This document shows positions 1 to 8,156 of a DNA stretch of 64,000 bases, in pieces (positions within the stretch are counted from its first letter, which is position 1; each line of letters opens with the position of its first letter). Source of the DNA: TMP-7 sp038212445 (GTDB taxonomy: Bacteria > Acidobacteriota > Terriglobia > Bryobacterales > Bryobacteraceae); assembly GCA_038212445.1 (NCBI GenBank), contig JBBQUM010000010.1:62001-126000 (forward strand), read 5' to 3'. Under the pieces are notes generated by a model. The model was not told the origin of the DNA, ran no database searches, and worked only from the letters and a program-made list of their open reading frames with translations. Made by a program: the position numbers and the translations under genes.

Positions 1-2
1 CC

Positions 3-1397
3 GGACTGGCTGGCGCCGCTGATTCAATGGCGCGGCAAACTGGTGAACGGCTACGTCCTTTCTCGACACAGAATCCGGTGGCGGTTCAAGCTTGGGGAGA
101 ATCTCTCGCGTCTCATGACGGGGCCGCACGTGCTGCCGCCCTGAAGCGCGCAATTCAGGCCGATCCGAAGTTCGGGACGGCTTATGGTCAACTGGTCCAG
201 CTCGAAACAGCCACTGGTAATCGCGAAGGCGCGATGCAGGTAATGGAGCAAGCGCGACCGCGATTGGCGACGTTCGACGATCTCGACCGCGCACGGCTTG
301 AATTACTTGACGCTGAGCTTTCGAATCGGCCTGAGGAGCGTCGCCGTGCGTTGGTGGCGATATCCCGTTTAGTGACTACCGACAGCGCTCCCTTGCAGCG
401 ACTCGCTGACATCGAAATGCAGCGCCGGGACTTCCATGCGGCGGCCGAATTCCTCAAAAACGCCCTGGCTCTGAAAACCGACGACGTGACCGTGTTGAAC
501 ACGCTGGGATACGCCGAGGCCAATGCTGGAAACCTGGCCGAATCGAGGACGGCACTGGAACGCTATCGGAGCCTGCAGCCGGATCAGCCCAATCCGCTCG
601 ATTCGCTCGGGGAAACCTCTTTCATTCTGGGGCAGTTTGAAGAGGCCGAGAAATATTTCCTACAAGCTCAATCGATCAGCCCAGGTTTTCTAGGCGGCAT
701 CGAACTGGCGAAAGCCGGACAGGCGCGCCTGATGCGGGGCGACGTCAAAGGCGCCGACGAGTTGTATCTGCGATACGTGGGTCCAATAGACGCTGCCCAT
801 CCGCTAAATGGCATTCGAGTGGCTCAGTGGCAGTATCTGACCGGGCGTAGAAAAGAAGCCATAGATGCAATCGCCAAAACCGCAGGTCCTGCGGTCCCGT
901 ACGCGGAGGCTCAACAGACGGTATGGGCCGTGGCTGCGAACAGTATGGATGTCGCCGAAGTAGCAGCGGCGGGGTGTGCGCCCAATCCCACCTTGTCGGC
1001 CTTATGCCGCGGGTTGCTCGGTTCACCGGCGTCGGTGCCGGGCGCGCTGGGCGAGACGATCCGCGTCTACCGCATGATCGGACATCGCGACTTCAAGGCT
1101 GCTCTCCCCGAATTGAAGCGGCTCTACGAGCGTGCCGACCCGCTAACCGACGGCGAGATCCGGACCCTGTATGCATGGGCGCTCGCCGAGACAGGCAATA
1201 TGACCGAAGCCGCAAAATTGGTTGAAGCCTACCCGCTCTTTATCGGCGCAAGCGGAGATGTGCTGCTCAAGCCCTTCATGTTTCCGCGATTCCTTGCAGT
1301 GCGTGCAGCCGTGCGGCAGCATCAGGGGAAAACCGACGAAGCTTCGAAGCTGTCGGCTTTATATCGCCAGTATGCAGGAGAGCCCGCCGGACGATGA
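3..1397 (+). CDS. TPR-repeat protein, 5' end cut by window edge
   Basis: The frame is open to the left edge of the window, so the true start probably lies outside; the first ATG inside is at 27. Counting from that ATG, TPR-like helix pairs are visible at about residues 126-150, 153-187 and 190-222, with spaced Gly/Ala and a Pro at repeat ends. The rest is helical and Leu/Ala rich, as in the TPR tails of acidobacterial regulators and kinases. No catalytic domain is seen in the visible part. The stop overlaps the start of the following ABC ATPase by four bases (ATGA), so the two are probably translationally coupled. TPRs mediate protein contacts; the specific role is unknown. Confidence 0.7.
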   Translation, partial: GLAGAADSMARQTGERLRPFSTQNPVAVQAWGESLASHDGAARAAALKRAIQADPKFGTAYGQLVQLETATGNREGAMQVMEQARPRLATFDDLDRARLELLDAELSNRPEERRRALVAISRLVTTDSAPLQRLADIEMQRRDFHAAAEFLKNALALKTDDVTVLNTLGYAEANAGNLAESRTALERYRSLQPDQPNPLDSLGETSFILGQFEEAEKYFLQAQSISPGFLGGIELAKAGQARLMRGDVKGADELYLRYVGPIDAAHPLNGIRVAQWQYLTGRRKEAIDAIAKTAGPAVPYAEAQQTVWAVAANSMDVAEVAAAGCAPNPTLSALCRGLLGSPASVPGALGETIRVYRMIGHRDFKAALPELKRLYERADPLTDGEIRTLYAWALAETGNMTEAAKLVEAYPLFIGASGDVLLKPFMFPRFLAVRAAVRQHQGKTDEASKLSALYRQYAGEPAGR

Positions 1398-2137
1398 TCG
1401 CGTGCCGCAGTCTCACGCGTAAGTTCGGCGAGTTTACCGCGGTCGACTCCATCTCATTTGAAGTAGCAGACGGCTCGATTTGCGCATTCCTCGGTCCGAA
1501 CGGCGCCGGGAAGTCGACTACTGTAAAGATGCTCACGGGTTTGCTGAAGCCCACTAGCGGAGAGGCGCGTGTCCATGAGTTGGACGTCGTCAAGGATCTG
1601 TTGCAGCTCAAGCGAGTCTACGGTGTGCTGCCAGAGGATTTGGGGCTCTTCCACTCGCTGACAATCGGGGAGCATCTCGAAATGGCGGGGCCGATTTATG
1701 GGCTGTCCAAGAGCGAGACAAGGCAGCGATCGGAGGAATTACTCACTGCTCTTGGAATCGACAAGAGCCGGCACGTCTTCATCGACGAATGCTCGCACGG
1801 GATGAAGAAGAAGACCGCGCTGGCGCTGGCCCTGCTGCACAACCCCAAGGTCCTATTCCTCGACGAACCTTTCGAGGGTATTGATCCGGTCACCTCCAGG
1901 GTGATTTCGGATCTGTTGGTGGACCTTGCAGGCCGGGGAATTACGGTGTTCTTAACCGCGCACATCCTTTCCATTGCCGAGCGCCTGGCAACGCAGATCG
2001 TCATGATCCGCCAGGGACGTATCGTTCTCAATTCGAGAATGAGTGAGTTGGGCACATCGCTCGAGCAGGCGTATTTCGACCTGGTGGAACCACCGCGGAC
2101 GGGAGAGTTGAAGTGGTTGGGATCCTCGCGGTCCTAA
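1394..2137 (+). CDS. ABC transporter ATP-binding protein (ABC-2 type)
   Basis: A complete single nucleotide-binding domain of 247 residues. Walker A GPNGAGKST lies at 34-42, a divergent signature CSHGMKKK at 133-140 (the SHGM form common in ABC-2 ATPases), Walker B VLFLDEP at 153-159 and the switch His at 190. The ATPase would power an export or membrane-remodelling permease in the inner membrane. Its partner is almost certainly the next gene, whose GTG start lies 25 bases inside this one. It also overlaps the preceding TPR gene by four bases. The substrate cannot be told from sequence. Confidence 0.9.
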   Translation: MIACRSLTRKFGEFTAVDSISFEVADGSICAFLGPNGAGKSTTVKMLTGLLKPTSGEARVHELDVVKDLLQLKRVYGVLPEDLGLFHSLTIGEHLEMAGPIYGLSKSETRQRSEELLTALGIDKSRHVFIDECSHGMKKKTALALALLHNPKVLFLDEPFEGIDPVTSRVISDLLVDLAGRGITVFLTAHILSIAERLATQIVMIRQGRIVLNSRMSELGTSLEQAYFDLVEPPRTGELKWLGSSRS

Positions 2138-3117
2138 GGACAGTGGGCCGGCTGGCGCTGAGGGATCTGAGGACACTCACCGCCAACGGCGCCAACAACT
2201 TCTTCCTGTTTTGTCTGCTGCTGGAGCGCAGCGGCGCATTTCTTTGGATCGTTGCGGGACTCTTGATTCTGTTCCCGCTGAGTGCCGATCCGCTGCGTCG
2301 CGTACCGCTTAGCCGCTGGAATGCATGGCCGCTTTCGGCGGAGCAGCGCGCGGCAATTCGAGCCGGAAGCTTCCTTCTTAGTCCAGCGGCGTGGATCACT
2401 GCCGCGATGGTGTTTCTCTGGTCACGCCCCGCCGACGGGCTGCGTTTCGCGGCTCTTTCGCTGGGCATCGGTGCGGGCAGTGTCGGACTGAGCACTCTTG
2501 CGGCGAGAGTGCCGTCAGTGAATCCACTGCGCCATATTCCAGCGTTTCCTGGCCGCTTCGGAGGGCTGGTGCGCAAGGATGTACGGCAGATGCTGAGTAT
2601 GTTGGACCCGTACTGTGCGCTCGTCCTTGCGATGTGCGGAACGGCGTTTCGCCTTGCCGGACAGGCGGACCGCGACACGCGCATGGGAATCACCTTGTTG
2701 GTGGTGCTCGCCGTAAGTACGTACGCGCAACTCCTGTTCGGGCTCGACTCGGACTCCGGGCTCGCCCGCTACCGTCTGATGCCGATCAGCGGGTGGGCGA
2801 TTCTGGGCGCGAAGGATGCGGCGTTTCTCCTGGTGACACTACCCATGGTGCTGCCGCTTCTGCCGCAGACCGGACTCGCGGCGGCGATGGCGGCACTGAC
2901 AATCGGCCATCACACCTCGGTCACCAGGCGAATCCCACAACAGCGCTGGCGGTTCGGCGGCGGGGGATCGCTGGTACTGGCAGCGTTTCAAGTGGCGGCA
3001 TTGTTCAGCGCTGGGGTGATGGCAGCGAAAGAAAACTGGTTTCTGATCCCTTGTCTGGGAGCCTATCTGATCTCGCTCGGCGTCTATGGGCGAATGTTCG
3101 ACCGGCAGGCCGTATGA
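2113..3117 (+). CDS. multi-pass membrane protein, probable ABC permease partner
   Basis: This 334-residue protein has many hydrophobic segments (for example residues 30-55, 95-130 and near the C-terminus) and no recognisable soluble domain. The GTG start at 2113 overlaps the ATPase gene by 25 bases and has a GGGAG-like ribosome site just upstream at about 2100. A position directly after an ABC-2 ATPase, the overlap and the membrane character make it the likely transmembrane half of that transporter. I do not recognise a named family, so the permease role rests mainly on context. Its stop overlaps the next start as ATGA. Confidence 0.7.
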   Translation: MVGILAVLRTVGRLALRDLRTLTANGANNFFLFCLLLERSGAFLWIVAGLLILFPLSADPLRRVPLSRWNAWPLSAEQRAAIRAGSFLLSPAAWITAAMVFLWSRPADGLRFAALSLGIGAGSVGLSTLAARVPSVNPLRHIPAFPGRFGGLVRKDVRQMLSMLDPYCALVLAMCGTAFRLAGQADRDTRMGITLLVVLAVSTYAQLLFGLDSDSGLARYRLMPISGWAILGAKDAAFLLVTLPMVLPLLPQTGLAAAMAALTIGHHTSVTRRIPQQRWRFGGGGSLVLAAFQVAALFSAGVMAAKENWFLIPCLGAYLISLGVYGRMFDRQAV

Positions 3118-4037
3118 ATATTGAGAACCAGTACGAGTTGGAGACCTACCTGGGTGAGCGAGTGGAGTCGCGCGTACTTGCAGGCGGCGTTTCCAATCGC
3201 ACAGTCGAGGTGAAGCGCGAATCCGGCGAGACCTGGGTGTTGAAGCAGGCGCTCGAAAAGTTGCGCGTACCCGTGGATTGGTTCTGCTCCCCGGAACGGA
3301 TCATTCGCGAGGCGCTCGGGATGGAGACTCTCGCTCAGGTGGCTCCGGCGGGCGCGATCACTCGCCTGATCTTCTGCGATCCTGCCGAGCATGTCCTGGC
3401 GATGGAAGCCGTGCCTGAGCCGCATGCAAATTGGAAAGAGCTGCTCTTGAGCGGAGTGGTTGAGATGGACCACTTCAGACAGTTCGGAGTGTTGCTGGCA
3501 ACCTTCCGAAACAGTCCGCACCGCGTGGAGTTTGACGATCAGACGTTTTTCGAGGCGCTTCGGCTTGAGCCGTATTATGCCTACAGCGCGTCGCAAGTGC
3601 CGCCGGCCGCATCGTTCATCAGCGCACTGATCGGGCGAACGCGGGCAACACACGAGGGACTGGTACATGGCGACTACAGTCCGAAGAATGTTCTCATTCA
3701 TAAAGGCAAGCTCGTGCTGCTCGATCACGAGGTGATCCACTGGGGCGACCCGGCGTTCGACGTAGGATTTGCGATGACGCATTTCCTTAGCAAGGCCTCG
3801 CATTTGCCTGCCTGTGCCGCAGGTCTGAAGGCCGGAGCCCGCACGTTTCTCGAGCAGTTGCCGGTGGTGGGAGCGGCGGAACTCGACCACACACTGGCAT
3901 GTCTGCTGGCGCGAGGCGCGGGACGCTCGCAATTGGAATATCTGAGCGCCGGCGAGAAGCGACAGCAGGTGGAGCGCGTCCTAGGTTTCATCGAAAAGCC
4001 CCCTCCAAACCTGTTTGCGCTTGTCGACGCGTGGTAA
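3114..4037 (+). CDS. APH-family phosphotransferase (small-molecule kinase)
   Basis: The ATG at 3114 shares the ATGA overlap with the preceding stop; the frame is open further upstream, but that stretch is read in another frame by the permease. The 307-residue product has the aminoglycoside-phosphotransferase/choline-kinase fold signature: a glycine-rich loop LAGGVSNRT at 22-30, the ATP Lys in WVLKQA (Lys44), the catalytic loop HGDYSPKN at 185-192 and a metal-binding LLDHEVIHWGDPAFDVG at 202-218. The HGD...N and LDHE...DVG layout also recalls methylthioribose kinase, but the substrate is not determinable. It closes a four-gene overlapping unit with the TPR and ABC genes. Confidence 0.8.
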   Translation: MNIENQYELETYLGERVESRVLAGGVSNRTVEVKRESGETWVLKQALEKLRVPVDWFCSPERIIREALGMETLAQVAPAGAITRLIFCDPAEHVLAMEAVPEPHANWKELLLSGVVEMDHFRQFGVLLATFRNSPHRVEFDDQTFFEALRLEPYYAYSASQVPPAASFISALIGRTRATHEGLVHGDYSPKNVLIHKGKLVLLDHEVIHWGDPAFDVGFAMTHFLSKASHLPACAAGLKAGARTFLEQLPVVGAAELDHTLACLLARGAGRSQLEYLSAGEKRQQVERVLGFIEKPPPNLFALVDAW

Positions 4038-4046
4038 CCTGAGCGA

Positions 4047-4520
4047 ATGCTTTCAAGGCGCGAACTGCTAGCGGCCTGGCCGGCCATCGCCGCCGCTGCC
4101 CAACAAGCGGGCTCGCGCACCGGCTTTGAGTTTTTCACCCCGGCGCAGGCACTGGACGTGGAAGCGATGGCGGAGCAGATCATACCGCGCGACCAGTCTC
4201 CCGGAGCCAGCGATGCCGGGGTAGTGTACTTTATCGACCGTGCCGTTGCGCATCTCTTTCCAGAACAGCAACCGCTGTACCATCGAGGACTGCCAAGCAT
4301 AGCGGGTCTCGCCAAGTTGGATCAGGCGCAGCAAATCGCCAAGATCCGCGCGATCGAAAAAACGGAGTTCTTCGAGGCCGTCCGCACTCACACGATCATG
4401 GGATTTCTGGCTGACCCCAAGTACGGCGGCAACCGCAACCGCGCCGGTTGGGAACTCATCGGTTTTAGCGCGGCTCACGTCTACCGTCCTCCCTTCGGCG
4501 CCTACGACGTGGAGGGCTGA
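4047..4520 (+). CDS. gluconate 2-dehydrogenase subunit 3-like protein
   Basis: A 157-residue protein with a Tat-type leader (SRRELL followed by an Ala-rich stretch), then the fold typical of the small gamma subunit of gluconate/sugar dehydrogenases (Pfam Gluconate_2-dh3): FFTPAQALDVEAMAEQIIP near the start and helices ending in a GGN(R)NRAGWELIGF segment. In characterised complexes this subunit carries the Tat signal and escorts the flavoprotein, which lacks its own leader, to the periplasm. Here it sits two bases before the GMC flavoprotein gene, the usual order. A dedicated multihaem cytochrome subunit, normally the third component, is not present next door. Confidence 0.85.
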   Translation: MLSRRELLAAWPAIAAAAQQAGSRTGFEFFTPAQALDVEAMAEQIIPRDQSPGASDAGVVYFIDRAVAHLFPEQQPLYHRGLPSIAGLAKLDQAQQIAKIRAIEKTEFFEAVRTHTIMGFLADPKYGGNRNRAGWELIGFSAAHVYRPPFGAYDVEG

Positions 4521-4522
4521 GC

Positions 4523-6175
4523 GTGGGCGCGGCATTTCCAACCAGCGACACTGTTGATTTCGTGGTGATCGGCGCTGGTGCTGCCGGTGGCGTCATGGCG
4601 AAGGAGCTAGCGGCCGGCGGCTTCAAGGTGGTGGTGCTGGAACAGGGTCCATACCGGCACGCCTCCGACTTCAAGCATGACGAACTCGATGTCATGTACC
4701 TCGAAGGGTTGGTGAACAACCACCGGCGGCAACCAAATACCTTCCGAAAGACCGACAAAGAGAAGGCAGTGGTGAAGCCGACCGTCGAATACGGCTGCAT
4801 GGTGGGCGGTGGATCCGTCCATTTTACGGGCAATTACTGGCGCTTTCACGAATCGGATTTCGAGGAACGCAGCCGCTTCGGCGATGTTCCTGGAGCCGGC
4901 CTGGCAGACTGGCCGATTCGCTACGCGGACCTGGAACCCTATTACACCAAGGCTGAGCTGGAATTGGGCATCTCCGGACTGGGAGGCGCCAATCCGTTTG
5001 AGGGGCCGCGCTCGAAGCCCTATCCACTGCCGCCGATGCCGGTTAAGTCGTCAGGAGTGCTGTTTGAGAGTGCCGCGAAGAAGCTGGGTTTGCATCCTTA
5101 CCCGGCGCCGGTGGCCGTGTTATCCAAGCCCTATCGCGGCCGTGGCGCCTGCATTCATTGCGGATTTTGCGAGGCTTTCGGCTGCGAAACCAACTCGAAA
5201 TCCAGCACGCTCGCAAGTCTCATTCCGGAGGCCGAAGCTACCGGCCACTGCGAGGTACGGGTAGATAGCTACGTCCGCAAGATCGAAACCTACGATCAAG
5301 GCCGCGCAACCGCGGTGATTTACTTCAACAAAGCTGGAAGGGAAGTCAGGCAGAAGACTCGTGCCGTCGCCCTGTGCGCAAACGGTGCGGAGACACCTCG
5401 ACTCCTGCTGCTGTCTAAGTCGAAGCGCTTCCCCGACGGACTCAGGAATTCCAGCGGACTGGTAGGGAAGTACCTGATGTTCGATACCGGCACGCTGATG
5501 ATGGGGCTGTTCGACAAGCCGTGCAACGAGTACAAGAGTATTGTCGTCACCCGCGTCCTTCATGATTTCTATGAAGCCGACCCCCAGCGTGGTTTCTATG
5601 CCGGCGGAGGACTTGATTCCCGGTTCGACTACCAGCCAATCATGTTCGGGCTCACCGGCACGCCGCCGGATCTGCCACGGTGGGGCGCCGGTTACAAGAA
5701 GGTCCTTCGCGAGTATTTTACGCTTTGTTCAGTGGTTTTGAGCCATTCGAGCTGTCTGGCGGTGGAATCGAACAGCATCTCCCTCGACCCCGAAGTAAAG
5801 GACCACTGGGGTTTGCCCGCCATGCGCGTAACGTTCAAGAACCATCCTGACGATCTCAAGGCAATGTCATTTCTCGAGACAAAGATGCGAGAGATTCTCG
5901 AAACGGCCGGAGCTCACAAAGTCTGGTCCGACCCGTCGACGATCACCGATGTGGACTACTCGCGGCATCTGATGGGGACCTGCCGTATGGGCAGCGATCC
6001 GCGGACGTCGGTCGTCGACTCCTGGAACCGGTCTCACGACGTTCCGAATTTGTTCATCGCTGACGGCAGCAGTCTGGTTACCTGTGCGCGCCAGCAGCCG
6101 ACTGTGACAATTCAAGCATTGGCATATCGAACTGCTGAAGGCATGATCCGGCGTGCGCGCCAGGGCGACCTTTAG
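4523..6175 (+). CDS. GMC-family FAD oxidoreductase (gluconate/glucose dehydrogenase-like alpha subunit)
   Basis: The GTG start at 4523 lies two bases after the small-subunit stop. The 550-residue protein begins with a dinucleotide fold VVIGAGAAGG (14-23) and ends with the GMC C-terminal signature HLMGTCRMG (His482) and the final QPTVTIQAL. It oxidises an alcohol or sugar hydroxyl with FAD. A cysteine cluster at residues 210, 213, 216 and 221 matches the place where FAD-dependent glucose dehydrogenase alpha subunits bind an iron-sulphur cluster, suggesting electron exit to a cytochrome rather than oxygen. The usual Asn-Pro of the C-terminal active-site motif is Gln-Pro (525-526). No leader, so export with the Tat-tagged small subunit is likely. 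Confidence 0.88.
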   Translation: MGAAFPTSDTVDFVVIGAGAAGGVMAKELAAGGFKVVVLEQGPYRHASDFKHDELDVMYLEGLVNNHRRQPNTFRKTDKEKAVVKPTVEYGCMVGGGSVHFTGNYWRFHESDFEERSRFGDVPGAGLADWPIRYADLEPYYTKAELELGISGLGGANPFEGPRSKPYPLPPMPVKSSGVLFESAAKKLGLHPYPAPVAVLSKPYRGRGACIHCGFCEAFGCETNSKSSTLASLIPEAEATGHCEVRVDSYVRKIETYDQGRATAVIYFNKAGREVRQKTRAVALCANGAETPRLLLLSKSKRFPDGLRNSSGLVGKYLMFDTGTLMMGLFDKPCNEYKSIVVTRVLHDFYEADPQRGFYAGGGLDSRFDYQPIMFGLTGTPPDLPRWGAGYKKVLREYFTLCSVVLSHSSCLAVESNSISLDPEVKDHWGLPAMRVTFKNHPDDLKAMSFLETKMREILETAGAHKVWSDPSTITDVDYSRHLMGTCRMGSDPRTSVVDSWNRSHDVPNLFIADGSSLVTCARQQPTVTIQALAYRTAEGMIRRARQGDL

Positions 6176-6202
6176 GTTAGGCTGCGGAGAAGAGGAATTC
6201 CG

Positions 6203-8155
6203 ATGGTGAAGTGGACGATGGTTTGTTGCGCCGTGGGCCTGGGACTCACGGCGCTGGCCGGGCCTGCGGCCGACGCGAGCGAGAAGTTCTATCAGGCGAT
6301 CCGGAACAACCGGCTCGACGAGGTGAAGGATCTGGTCAAGACGTCGGGTACCGACGTGCGTGACCGCCGTGGCACCACTCCTCTGATGATTGCCGCCGCG
6401 TTTGGCAGTATCGATGCGATGAAGCTCCTGCTGGACGCCAAGGCCGACGTGAATGCGAAGAACGCGTTCGACGCCACCGCGCTGATGTGGAGCGTCACCG
6501 ATCTTGCCAAAGTTCGGCTGCTGCTCGACCACGGAGCCGACGTGAACGCGAAGTCTAAGCAGGGTCGGACCCCGCTCCTGATAGCCGCCAGTTCAAATGG
6601 CACTTTGCCCGTGGTGAAGCTTCTCCTGGCCAAAGGCGCCGACCTCAAAGTCGCGATCGCCGATCCCACCACGACACCGCTAGCGGCGGCCACCAATGCC
6701 AACGACACTGCGGTGACACGCCTCCTGCTCGAAAAGGGCGTGTCCGTCAAGGGGCCCGACGGGCTGATGGCTCTGCTGAGTGCGGCTTCGTTTGGGAATG
6801 TGGAACTGACCAAAGTGCTTCTCGATCGCGGTGTTGACGTCAATGCCAAGTCGCCACCGCTGCTCGGCGGGGTGAAGAATGGGCCGATCGAGTTAGGCTT
6901 GATCACCGCACTACAACTGGCCGTCGTATCCGGTTCCGCGGAAACCGTGAAGCTGCTTCTCGCGCACCATGCCGACGTGAACGCCCAGGATGTTCGCGGC
7001 ATGACGCCGGTTATGCTGGCCGTGGCGCAGGACCGCGCGCAACCTGAGGTCATCCATATGCTGATCGCCGCGGGGGCCGATCCAGGCGCGAAATCCAAGC
7101 TCGGAGAAACGACATTCGACTGGGCCCGGAAGTTCAATGCGCCGCGCGTCCTAAAGCAGCTTCAACTGCAGCCGGCGACCTTCGCGGCAACACGGAGCGA
7201 GCAGCAAACGCCTTTGAAACAAGCATTGGGGCGAAGCGCCGCGCTGATGGAGTCGGCCAGTGGGACCTTCTTTGTCGAGGGGGGCTGCGCTTCGTGCCAT
7301 TCACACAATCTCCCGGCAGCGGCTAGCCAGGCGTTGCGGGCGGCCGGGTTCACGGTCAGTGATGAGGCGGCTTCGCGTGGTTCGAAGGAAATGCGGGTTG
7401 CCTTCAATGCCGCCGAGCAGATCCTGTTGCAGCAAATACCAATTCCAGGCGGGATCGATACGATGCAGTTCGGCATGTTCCAGATGGTCACCGACAAGAT
7501 GGAAGCCGGCTGGACCACGGATGCACTGGTTCACTCGATAGCGGGGCGGCAAATGCAGGACGGTAGCTGGCAATTTCCAGGCGTAATCCGGTCGCCCATC
7601 GAGGACGGGAATATCACCCGGACGGCCTTGGGCATTCGCGCTCTTTCGTTCTACGCGCCGGCCGGATTGAAGAAGGATTACAACGCACGCGTGGCCAAGG
7701 CGGGGTACTGGCTGCGGAAACAGCGTCCCCTGACCATAGACGACTACTCGTACCAAATGCTCGGACTGAAGTGGGTGGGCGGCGATGGAGCCGAGGTTTC
7801 AAAGCTGGCCGCCGCGCTCAAGGCGCGCCAGAATCCCGATGGAGGATGGGCTCAGACGCCTCATTTATGGAGCGATGCATACGCGACCGGCCAAGCGCTG
7901 TCCGCACTGCATGAATGCGGCGTACCGGCAACTGCTGCTGAGTATCAGCGGGGCACCGAATTTCTGTTACGGACGCAACTCGCCGACGGGTCGTGGCACG
8001 TCCGGAGCCGGGCGCCCAAATTCCAACCTTACTTCCAAGGCGGATTCCCGCACGATCACGATCAGTGGATCTCGATGGCTGCGACAGCCTGGGCCACGAC
8101 GGCGCTAGCCCCCGCGTACGCAGCAGCCGAAAAGCAGGTAGCGTCGGCGAAGTGA
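6203..8155 (+). CDS. secreted ankyrin-repeat protein with CxxCH motif and cyclase-like alpha-toroid domain
   Basis: Three parts are visible in 650 residues. A signal peptide ends near Ala25. Ankyrin repeats fill about 27-318 (repeated TPLMIAA, ADVNAK and GADVNAK units). A linker follows with a single c-type haem-binding motif CASCH at 362-366. The C-terminal part, 385-640, has the helical repeats and QxxDGSW-like turns (QMQDGSW, QNPDGGW, QLADGSW) of squalene-cyclase/prenyltransferase alpha-toroids, without an obvious catalytic Asp motif. An AGAGG-like ribosome site precedes ATG 6203. Following the GMC dehydrogenase by 27 bases, it could be its haem-bearing partner; that is inference. Similar mixed-domain proteins occur in Acidobacteria. 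Confidence 0.8.
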   Translation: MVKWTMVCCAVGLGLTALAGPAADASEKFYQAIRNNRLDEVKDLVKTSGTDVRDRRGTTPLMIAAAFGSIDAMKLLLDAKADVNAKNAFDATALMWSVTDLAKVRLLLDHGADVNAKSKQGRTPLLIAASSNGTLPVVKLLLAKGADLKVAIADPTTTPLAAATNANDTAVTRLLLEKGVSVKGPDGLMALLSAASFGNVELTKVLLDRGVDVNAKSPPLLGGVKNGPIELGLITALQLAVVSGSAETVKLLLAHHADVNAQDVRGMTPVMLAVAQDRAQPEVIHMLIAAGADPGAKSKLGETTFDWARKFNAPRVLKQLQLQPATFAATRSEQQTPLKQALGRSAALMESASGTFFVEGGCASCHSHNLPAAASQALRAAGFTVSDEAASRGSKEMRVAFNAAEQILLQQIPIPGGIDTMQFGMFQMVTDKMEAGWTTDALVHSIAGRQMQDGSWQFPGVIRSPIEDGNITRTALGIRALSFYAPAGLKKDYNARVAKAGYWLRKQRPLTIDDYSYQMLGLKWVGGDGAEVSKLAAALKARQNPDGGWAQTPHLWSDAYATGQALSALHECGVPATAAEYQRGTEFLLRTQLADGSWHVRSRAPKFQPYFQGGFPHDHDQWISMAATAWATTALAPAYAAAEKQVASAK

Positions 8156-8156
8156 A

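Noticed and set aside
2391..3113. Upstream extension of the kinase frame by about 240 codons.
   Set aside because: The stretch is the permease gene read in another frame; the residues have no kinase character, and ATG 3114 gives a complete APH fold.
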